DNA of 64,000 nt, taken from Antedon mediterranea. Lineage: Eukaryota > Echinodermata > Crinoidea > Comatulida > Antedonidae. This document shows, piece by piece, positions 58,401 through 64,000 of this stretch. The stretch spans positions 10,269,001 through 10,333,000 of the forward strand of contig NC_092680.1 of NCBI RefSeq assembly GCF_964355755.1, written 5' to 3'. Every line of letters starts with the position of its first letter. Positions within the stretch are counted from its first letter, which is position 1. A program made the position numbers and the translations under genes. The notes under the pieces are model-generated. The model did no database searches, was not told the origin of the DNA, and saw only the letters and a program-made list of their open reading frames with translations.

Positions 58401-61400
58401 GTAAAACAAAACAACTACTAAATGTATACAGTAAACTATGCAATTTATTCCAAGTGAATCAAGTGAGGATTCTCAATAAATAGATAAAATATACAATATA
58501 CAATATTTGATAAGACAATGCAGTAAACGGTGTAGCTAAGATGCTGGTTGAGAAAAGAGTGTGTTAATAATGTGGTCAGTGCATGGTAATATTGGGCTTG
58601 GCCCATCTCATCTGACCAATTAGGATTAAGAGAATTAATGTGGTTTTCTGTTAGAGTCATTAACATTCTTAAAATCCATTAGCTAGAAAAGTGAAGGTAA
58701 CAGGAAGGTAACCTGTCAATGTGAGGTTAAATAAAGAGATATATAGAGGATGTATAAATAATCAAATTAAAAGTAAATGTTGAATTGTTTAAAAGCTATG
58801 TGGTAGGTCTGCTACAATTTGATTGTTTAATTTTTGTTTGCCTTTTAAATAAAATCTTAATATAAATTATATTTTTCTTTAAAAATAAAAACTGCTAACA
58901 TGCGCAAAATATGTGTAGTGCAGTATATCTAGTAGAATATACATTTTTAATTTCAATTAAAACACATTTTATTTGTTTGAAAATGTTTGATTTGATACAG
59001 TATTAATGTAATTCTTATAATTATCAGGTACAGTATTTTCAATATTTGATTTACCTGTTGCTTCCTGTATTTCAGCTGCCATTTTGAAATATATGATTCA
59101 ATACAATTACCTGCATCTCTCATTTTCATTAATCATTTCACTACTCGTTTGAAATTATTCTCTCTACATAAAGGAGATTTAAATGGACAATGTTTAGTGT
59201 ATGAAAGCTTAGCGGATGTAAACTACGAAGAGCAGGATATTGAGAGAGCGATAGTTCACTATAAACTGTCTTCGTCGATAGCACAGCACATAAATTTAGC
59301 ACCATCCGTGTGTCGTCGCATTCTCAGTAAACTTGCCAATGTGTTGGAATGTCAGGTGTCTGGTGCTGTAAGGGCAACTTTAAATGGACAGAGGAGGCCA
59401 ATATCACTGTCCAGAGACAAGGTATATTTCTAATTTTTTTTTAAACCATATTAGTTTATTTGGTTTTGTTTTGATTCCCTTGTATTTGTAATCTGTTTTT
59501 CTTTATGTACACAATTTTACTCCTTATATTTTGTGTATAACTGTTATAGCTTACAATCGTTCTGTTAAAATCGAATCAACATTTCCATTGTCATCACTGC
59601 GATCTCATCCTTTACTTGAGATCACCTATTTTGACTATTGCCAATATTATTGTGTGAGCCCTTGGCTGCTAATATTTGTCATGCTTACTATACATTTTGT
59701 TTTTATTTTAAAATAAAGTACTGTATGCCTGAATAAAAATCCAAAATGTGTGATAATTAAGCGAGTTAGTAATAACCTTAATAATATCCTAATCTCAAAA
59801 TGGAAAAACCTAATAAGTGTTTAAAGGGGATGTTTTATAATGCACTTTCATAGTTCATAGTTCATTTTATTTGTCCAAATTTCTATTCTATTCTTCTATG
59901 ATATTTTAGTTCCAAGGTCAAAGCATAATTTCAACACCAATACATGGTATGTTTACCCACAATAAAGTAGTTCCACAGAATCTTGATAGACTTTCACACA
60001 AACCAGTTCAACATACCACAACAGAACAGACATCACCCCAGAGGAGGTCATCCAGGTATGTGTGATTGATTGCTGACATTTTAACTTGGCTTGTTTTCTC
60101 CTTTATTTATTAGCTTGTTCATTCATTTCAAAGTTGAGACTGTGCTGTTTATAGTTTCTTTCAATTTAAATTTGTAAATACTGTACAAAGTTAAATAAAA
60201 GTTATTAAATTTAGTTTAGATATTAGAAAATAAGCTACAGTAGATATCACAAAGACAAAACTCTCCAACTAATTTTTAGTCAAACATAAGTTGCACAATA
60301 TTGCATTTAAAAAATGTTTTTAAGTTTTTATTTATTCTGGTTATTAAAACAAATCAAAGGCAGTACAAAACTGAATTGCGTCCAGTAACATTAACATAAA
60401 ATATATACCAAAAAACAAGCAAAATTTACAGAAACATCCAATATAAAAATATATATATATACAAATGCATTAAAAAATAAGGAATATACAAACTGCGAGC
60501 CAAATTATTAATCATCCGTAGGCCTATCTATCAAAATTACGAATTTCATATATTATTGCACTATAAGGTCATTGTTAATCAGGAATGGGAGTGTGGACTT
60601 CTTAAATCTCTCTGTTCTACATTTAATTTGGGATATTTTGTTCGTGTTTCTGAGAGAGATGTTTGTTTGAATAGCATGTGAATTATCACTGTAAATTTAT
60701 TCATTATATTTTCAAGATTGTGTATTGATGATATTTTATTATGCGTACTATTATTTTATATGTTATTAAAGCGAGCCTCATAAAGACACAACATTTTATG
60801 TCTTACTATCTTTGAATAAGAATAAAAGCTGAAACCAATATCTGGTGGATGAAAGTTTCAAGTAGATTGTATATAGTGCCCTCATTTATTATTGTAAATT
60901 CTGTTTTTGTTAAGTGTTTTAATAGCGTTGCTTAGCGCCCTCAATTATTAATTTTGGCAAAGAATTCAGATACAAGTTTTAAATTGTATCTAGCGCCCTA
61001 ATTTGTTATCGTAAATGCATTTACTTTTGTTAAGCGCTTTCATACATAGTGTTATATATGTAGATAATTATCTACCAACTGAAAACCAAAAGCAGTTTTT
61101 GTAACATGTTTTGCGCCCTCCTTAATTACTAATGGCAAAGAATTTATATTTGTTTTTGTTAAGCGCTTTTAATAAAGTGCACTATAGGAAATCAATACTC
61201 CCAGTTGTTAAAATCAATACTAAGTTTAACTAACATGTGTTAGTGAATTACAAATTCATTTATCTGATACATTGAAATTCTTTCTGTTATGTAGGAGAAA
61301 GAAGGCAAAAAAATCAAAGGGAAAAAGGCGAACTGGAGCGGCGGAGTTGCCTGTTCCTCAGGGAGTTGTATCGTATGAAAGTGAATCAGAGTTATCAGTT

Positions 61401-61510
61401 GCCTTTCAAGCCATGGCTATGGATGGTATTAATGATAACTTGAATTACCTGTTATCAGATGGTGCAAGTTCTACCAATGAATTATTTGAACAGGCTTATC
61501 AAATTCAGAG
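45767..61510 (+). CDS. TTC24: TTC24-like tetratricopeptide repeat protein (six coding exons, 3' end outside)
   Basis: Joined exons 45767-46406, 48421-48669, 49019-49147, 59174-59421, 59910-60055 and 61295-61510 make one open frame of about 543 residues; the last exon ends at a GT donor, so more exons follow. Exon phases agree at every junction. It is built from helical TPR pairs, for example [80 protein letters not shown] and [20 protein letters not shown]. The order, spacing and phrases such as [17 protein letters not shown] followed by GDLNGQ closely match vertebrate TTC24. TPR proteins are protein-binding scaffolds; TTC24's role is poorly known and I infer none. ATG 45767 is the start because TAG is in frame at 45761. 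Confidence 0.82.
46466..47044. mobile_element. TTAA-flanked MITE, copy 1 (intron 1)
   Basis: Bounded by TTAA (46462-46465, 47045-47048). Ends are imperfect inverted repeats AGCTCAGGTACAGGC and AGGCCAGGTACGGGC. 579 bp, non-coding. Highly similar to 49641-50234. Confidence 0.78.
47770..47870 (+). repeat. Possible tRNA-like SINE head in intron 1
   Basis: ACGTGGTGCAGCGTG resembles an A box and GAGTTCGAGTCCCAGTAG a B box, about 60 bases apart. There is no second copy in the window, so this is weak. Confidence 0.3.
48421..48669 (+). CDS. TTC24: TTC24-like exon 2
   Basis: Acceptor AATTTTATAG before 48421, donor CTCG|GTAAGT at 48669/48670. 249 bases, phase 1 to phase 1, residues about 214-296. Encodes [20 protein letters not shown] and [20 protein letters not shown], two TPR units. 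Too short and lacking an ATG for simple ORF detection. Confidence 0.8.
49019..49147 (+). CDS. TTC24: TTC24-like exon 3
   Basis: Acceptor GGTTTTTCAG before 49019, donor AATTG|GTATAG. 129 bases, phase 1 to phase 1, residues about 297-339. Encodes [20 protein letters not shown] and [10 protein letters not shown], one TPR unit. The following intron is 10 kb because of nested transposons. Confidence 0.82.
49190..49513 (-). repeat. tRNA-derived SINE, full-length-like (intron 3)
   Basis: On the minus strand it starts with a tRNA-like head: GAGTGAG pairs with CTCACTC as a 7-bp acceptor-like stem, GGCCGAGCGGTTAAG is the A-box/D-arm and AGGGTTCGAGGCTC the B-box, resembling a Ser/Leu-type tRNA. A tRNA-unrelated body follows and it ends in a (CAAA)n tail. 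The body matches 4064-4335. Confidence 0.78.
49641..50234. mobile_element. TTAA-flanked MITE, copy 2 (intron 3)
   Basis: Bounded by TTAA (49637-49640, 50235-50238), same ends and same orientation as copy 1, a little longer. TTAA target choice suggests a piggyBac-type or related transposase acting in trans. Confidence 0.78.
50383..50820 (-). repeat. Gypsy-2 3' LTR
   Basis: Sense start TGTAGCAGACCTACC. Pairs with 58379-58816; I found one mismatch (G at about 50514 against A). Confidence 0.88.
50844..52626 (-). pseudogene. Gypsy-2 integrase C-terminal half, split by a LINE fragment
   Basis: 52128-52626 holds [21 protein letters not shown] (integrase glutamate), [15 protein letters not shown] and the chromodomain-like end [16 protein letters not shown]. 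The LINE fragment 51086-52113 follows, and 50844-51071 completes the end ([19 protein letters not shown] ... [12 protein letters not shown]) up to a stop at 50844. The frame is separated from the upstream part by a stop at 52627. Confidence 0.82.
51086..52113 (+). mobile_element. Tx1/L1-like LINE fragment, 5'-truncated
   Basis: Flanked by AACAAAGTGTTTGT (51072-51085 and 52114-52127), a 14-bp duplication. Its coding part gives [17 protein letters not shown], the same zinc motif as the LINE at 15650-15700, and [16 protein letters not shown]. It ends AACGCCACAAAAGAG plus A run, the same tail as 16351-16380. A 3' UTR with A- and T-rich runs and a (TA)n tract (51929-51943) fills the rest. Confidence 0.85.
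52627..53283 (-). pseudogene. Gypsy-2 RNase H end and integrase N-terminal half
   Basis: Begins with the RNase H exit phrase [14 protein letters not shown]; zinc finger [15 protein letters not shown] ... CIQCQRSK; catalytic start [20 protein letters not shown] (first aspartate) and [11 protein letters not shown]; stops at TGA 52627-52629 right after [11 protein letters not shown], at the second catalytic aspartate. Relatives continue with an arginine or similar there, so it is a point nonsense mutation. Confidence 0.83.
53280..54548 (-). pseudogene. Gypsy-2 reverse transcriptase with truncated RNase H
   Basis: A clean [22 protein letters not shown], motif [33 protein letters not shown], motif [26 protein letters not shown] and the RNase H start [15 protein letters not shown]. 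After FGRELLA about 30 residues (the DHKPL part of RNase H) are missing and the frame shifts. The family sequence resumes in another frame as [18 protein letters not shown] just before 53283. This is a small internal deletion of roughly 90-100 bases. Confidence 0.85.
54376..54957 (-). pseudogene. Gypsy-2 protease
   Basis: Retropepsin with active site [14 protein letters not shown] and the second signature [14 protein letters not shown]. The frame overlaps gag upstream (to 54957) and is shifted relative to RT near 54530. The region after [13 protein letters not shown] is the linker to RT. Confidence 0.8.
54882..55466 (-). pseudogene. Gypsy-2 gag C-terminal part
   Basis: Capsid end ([21 protein letters not shown]), a Ser/Arg-rich linker with [16 protein letters not shown], and the single unusual zinc motif [18 protein letters not shown] that characterises this Gypsy type. 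It is continuous in meaning with 57907-58338 across the LINE insertion. Confidence 0.8.
55462..55466. repeat. TTATC flanking the CR1-like LINE
   Basis: TTATC before the LINE and again at 57902-57906 after it. The LINE's own 3' tail is made of TTATC units, so this may be a target duplication or tail register. Confidence 0.6.
55467..57765 (+). pseudogene. CR1/Rex1-like endonuclease end and reverse transcriptase
   Basis: The first frame (to 56807) contains INGDFN and KSDHNLILL from the endonuclease, a basic linker ([19 protein letters not shown]), and early [50 protein letters not shown] and [10 protein letters not shown] one-base frame change near 56800, just before RT motif A, leads into 56797-57765: [13 protein letters not shown] (motif A), [20 protein letters not shown] (motif B), [12 protein letters not shown] (motif C, FADD), then [13 protein letters not shown] and the C-terminal [15 protein letters not shown]. 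Nearly intact apart from the truncation and this shift. Confidence 0.83.
55467..57901 (+). mobile_element. CR1/Rex1-like non-LTR retrotransposon, 5'-truncated
   Basis: A 2.4-kb insert in Gypsy-2 gag with AP-endonuclease end and RT. It ends with a polyadenylation-like AATAAAAG and a short (TTATC)n microsatellite tail (57880-57906), as in CR1/Rex1-type LINEs, rather than poly-A. It starts within the endonuclease domain. Confidence 0.82.
57907..58338 (-). pseudogene. Gypsy-2 gag N-terminal part
   Basis: Starts [10 protein letters not shown] (ATG 58338), with a Gln/Pro-rich leader, then [40 protein letters not shown] and [20 protein letters not shown], the conserved capsid start of this Gypsy group. 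It runs into the LINE tail at 57906. Confidence 0.84.
58379..58816 (-). repeat. Gypsy-2 5' LTR
   Basis: Near-identical to 50383-50820. Followed in the element's sense by G and the primer-binding site TGGTGACCCTCGAC. Confidence 0.88.
59174..59421 (+). CDS. TTC24: TTC24-like exon 4
   Basis: Acceptor TTCTCTCTACATAAAG before 59174, donor GACAAG|GTATAT. 248 bases, phase 1 to phase 0, residues about 340-422. Encodes [20 protein letters not shown] and then a Ser/Arg-rich segment ([17 protein letters not shown]). The ATG at 59149 lies in the intron. Confidence 0.82.
59910..60055 (+). CDS. TTC24: TTC24-like exon 5
   Basis: Acceptor CTTCTATGATATTTTAG before 59910, donor TCCAG|GTATGT. 146 bases, phase 0 to phase 2, residues about 423-470. 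Encodes a low-complexity Ser/Thr/Gln/His tail ([13 protein letters not shown] ... SPQRRSS). Supported by splice signals and frame continuity rather than by homology. Confidence 0.65.
60056..61294. other. Intron 5 with a local repeat of GCGCCCTC/TTAAGCGC motif
   Basis: No coding sequence. From about 60876 to 61180 the phrases AGCGCCCTCAATTA and TTTGTTAAGCGCTTT alternate four times at roughly 70-110-bp spacing, an imperfect tandem repeat. The rest is AT-rich. Confidence 0.5.
61295..61510 (+). CDS. TTC24: TTC24-like exon 6
   Basis: Acceptor TTCTTTCTGTTATGTAG before 61295, donor CAGAG|GTGAGT at 61511. 216 bases starting in phase 2, residues about 471-542. Begins with a strongly basic stretch [13 protein letters not shown], a possible nuclear-localisation-type sequence, followed by an acidic/polar region ([19 protein letters not shown]). 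I do not recognise this tail from TTC24. A MITE starts nine bases downstream of the exon end. Confidence 0.68.
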
Positions 61511-61519
61511 GTGAGTCTA

Positions 61520-62423
61520 ACGCCCGTATTCTTAAACCGGACTTTAGTCATAGTTCAAAGTTCGACTTGAAAAAGTCGTAGTTCGAGCTATTCAAATTCG
61601 ATTAACGAAGTAGTCGAAGTTTGCAGTTCGACTTAATGAAGTCGAGCTTTTAGTCGAGTTGCACACGTCTGGGTAACAAAGGCTAAACATTGGCCGATGA
61701 CAAGAGAGTATTTGAGGAGCAGATGAAATTTTGCGCATTGATATCACTTTCCATTTTCTTACAAAACTGTTTACGCATCAGGACTATATACATGAAAAAT
61801 AATTTTAATCGTTAATTATTAGAACAAGATCAGTATTAATCTAACAGTGAAGTACTTTTGATTAACAACAAACAAAATCTTCAAAATATATTTAGGAACC
61901 ATGGCGGTACGGTAACTTTCATATTTTCTAGGCCTCCAACAAAGTATGATCGCGACGAACCACGCACTTCCTAGCGTGACAAGAAAGCGCTAGGCCCCCT
62001 AAACATTCCATCGCATGGTGAATTGCCGCATCTCGTAGTAGTTCAAGTCGGACTTGCGCGAAGAAAATAATATAATTTGTATACAGTTGTAAATAAACAT
62101 GATTTTCATTATTATAACTTATACCAATGTATATTTAATTAAGCTAATATAAATATAGATATTTCATTCTTCAATATCTGGCCAATATAACAACTCAATG
62201 ACTGTTACGTTTTTTATAAACATCGTTTAAAAACCATTTAGTCGACCATTTAGCCTGCCCCCTCCAGGACTAAAATAATCGATCAAAATCCGTCTCGATT
62301 TAGTCGAGGTTGGCCTGATTTAGTCGGTGATTTAGTTGAAGTTCGGTTTATGAATTAAAATGATGTCATTTTTTTAGTTTTAGCTCGAACTACGACTAAA
62401 GTCCGGTTTAAGAATACGGGCGT
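61520..62423. mobile_element. TA-flanked MITE just after exon 6
   Basis: 904 bp between TA 61518-61519 and TA 62424-62425. Inverted ends ACGCCCGTATTCTTAAACCG, then GACTTTAGTC on both sides. Sub-terminal TTCGACTTGAAAAAGTCG-type palindromes. No transposase. Confidence 0.78.
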
Positions 62424-62773
62424 TATATATACACTTTTATACTCTTGCACAACATTCTAATTTCCATTTATTTCACTTTAAACATAAATTTTAACTCATT
62501 TGTGTTCAGAATCATTGTCATTCAAAGAGAACATAAATTTATTGATTTAAAATCATTCCAAGGTCCAGATTCAATTTTGACCATATAGTGCAAAGGTTTT
62601 TTTTCTTTCAACTCTACACTCTAAGCCTCAAATGAAAATGAGATTATTATAGCATGATAGATTATAAAATAGTTTTATCTATCCTGTATTGGCGAGTCGC
62701 TTTCTGTTAGATGCATATGAAATAAATCATTTTAAAGATAACCGGATTCTGTTGCAACCCACTATTTTATCGT

Positions 62774-62799
62774 GTATATATATATATATATATATATTT
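62774..62799. repeat. (TA)n microsatellite
   Basis: A pure alternating TA run of about 24 bases in the last visible intron. Confidence 0.85.
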
Positions 62800-63094
62800 T
62801 ATGTTTTGTAGCTGAACCCATCTCTGAGTCTGAGGAACTGCATAGTAAAATAATCTTGAAATTTATTTAAGCTAAAACCCATTGTGAAACATACTGTATT
62901 TTGTGATATGCGGTAAAGCATAGGGAATTAATGTTTATAGTTTGTCACATCATGGAGGAAACCTCCATGGTCACATTCATTACTTGAAATGTAATATCGT
63001 TTTGGAAACATTATCCCATCATCAGTGTAATCAAATTAAATAAAAAAAAAAACTGAAATGCTTTTTTTGAAAATTAAATGAGTCATATAGTTAT

Positions 63095-63165
63095 AGCTTT
63101 ATGGGTATGGTGCTCCGGCTACTGACCCTAGAGTCGTGGGTTCAAATCCTGTCCTGTTTTTATCT
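63095..63165 (+). repeat. tRNA-like SINE fragment
   Basis: GGGTATGGTGCTCCGGCTACTG resembles a tRNA D-arm and GTGGGTTCAAATCCTGTC a B box about 45 bases later, followed soon by an A run. The spacing fits the head of a tRNA-derived SINE, different from the one at 49190-49513. Confidence 0.45.
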
Positions 63166-63825
63166 TGACAAAAAAAAAACTCTTTGTTTAAACTTTAAGA
63201 CTTGTCACCTTAAGAAAAATGGATGATACTTACGGTTTTCCTTGTCTAAATATAAATGAAAACATTAACCATTATGTTTCAATGAAGATTATCAGTTGAT
63301 TAAGTGCATTGATATTAGTAGCACTATAAGAATTAAAACGTAATTGCTTCTAGTAGAAAGCTACCTGTATGTTGTCTATGATTGATTTAGTGATCATACC
63401 CTTATAACTAATGATAAAGCATTATACACTGTCAATGCAATTGAATTAAATTACTTTTCTGATGTGAATAAATAATAAAAATAAATAATATGTTTTGTCC
63501 TGTGGCAAGACTATTAATCAATTTTGAATTTTTAATTGACATTTTTATCTATTTCAATTGCTTTTATTGTTAATATTGGTAGGCAGTATAGGATAAATCA
63601 AACCGACAGGATAATTTGTCTTTGCATCTAGATACATATAGTTCTATCCTAGCAACCCTTATCAAAATATTGTAATGTATCTGTTATTATAAGCCACCCA
63701 CAAATGATGAAATGCTTTTTAGATATACTGACTGACTGACAGAATAAAACAGATTGTCAAAAAGTAACTACATTATTCTGACTTAGTAATTATTATTATT
63801 AACTGATTAAACTCATATCATGTAA

Positions 63826-64000
63826 TCTATATATAAATTTACGTAAGGGCAAAATTCGGTAAATCGCGCCTTACTTCTATAATTTTTACTCGATGGTATA
63901 TAAAGTTGGTTCGTACTTTCGGTACTGATTTTAACCACCTGATGTAACCCTGTTTACTAATTAAATTAAGTTAGATAATAAGTTATTGACGGTTAAAACG
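63826..64000 (+). mobile_element. Helitron-like 5' end, runs out of window
   Basis: TCTATATATAAATTTACGTA after A, then GGCAAAATTCGGTAAATCGC; matches 42932-43120 with a few small differences. The element continues past the right edge. Confidence 0.52.

Larger units (their letters stand above)
50383..58816 (-). mobile_element. Young Gypsy LTR retrotransposon in intron 3, antisense to the host gene
   Basis: Two 438-bp LTRs with a single visible difference and a 4-bp duplication ATTT (50379-50382, 58817-58820). The primer-binding site TGGTGACCCTCGAC lies just inside the 5' LTR (plus positions about 58362-58375) and a purine-rich tract GGAAGGGGGCTCC just before the 3' LTR (50821-50833). Gag, protease, RT, RNase H and integrase follow Gypsy order on the minus strand. 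It is interrupted by a CR1/Rex1-like LINE (55467-57901) and a Tx1-like LINE fragment (51086-52113). Confidence 0.9.

Overview
The window is a repeat-dominated piece of an animal nuclear genome. It holds one recognisable host gene, and the rest is transposable elements (TEs) stacked inside each other. The evidence for a metazoan is spliceosomal introns with GT-AG ends, a tetratricopeptide (TPR) gene that reads like vertebrate TTC24, and the mix of BEL/Pao, Gypsy, Penelope-like, L1/Tx1, CR1/Rex1-like and Helitron elements plus tRNA-derived SINEs. The very frequent AGGCCTA word and the TE mix suggest a marine invertebrate deuterostome, perhaps an echinoderm. That last step is inference from general impression, not proof.

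Layout. 1-4063: 3' part of a Gypsy element (protease, RT, RNase H, integrase, short 3' LTR) that landed inside a tRNA-derived SINE (4064-4335). 4971-6015: rearranged, partly inverted BEL/Pao pieces. 6016-22713: a minus-strand BEL/Pao element with two LTRs. It has been hit by a Penelope-like element (8383-11269, 12-bp target duplication), a 5'-truncated L1/Tx1 LINE (12671-16380, 11-bp duplication) and, in its right LTR, a Helitron (20044-22563) that itself carries a TA-flanked MITE (20122-20621). 24443-29299: a TA-flanked element with terminal inverted repeats around a giant palindrome (arms about 1.6-2.0 kb) holding decayed copies of an unnamed coding family. 30270-32165: a 19-bp minisatellite in two blocks. 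32512-32772: a protein-kinase C-lobe fragment.

34258-44757 is a cluster of foldback DNA elements. Four different foldbacks are nested between 34258 and 37580, each with arms made of its own short tandem repeat. Two more nested pairs (38445-40724 and 41028-42752) and a single one (43729-44757) follow.

45744 to the right edge is the host gene. Six coding exons (45767-46406, 48421-48669, 49019-49147, 59174-59421, 59910-60055, 61295-61510) join in frame into about 543 residues of a TTC24-like TPR protein, and the 3' end lies beyond the window. Intron 3 (10 kb) is swollen by a SINE, a TTAA-flanked MITE and a very young Gypsy element (50383-58816). The two Gypsy LTRs differ at only one base that I could find, yet its coding region is broken by two LINE insertions, a deletion in RNase H and a stop codon in integrase. 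Another MITE sits a few bases downstream of the exon 6 splice donor.

None of the TE reading frames looks fully intact; the closest is the first Gypsy, whose visible frame has one in-frame stop. All boundaries were read by eye from direct and inverted repeats, so edges of the foldbacks and diverged repeats may be off by several bases.
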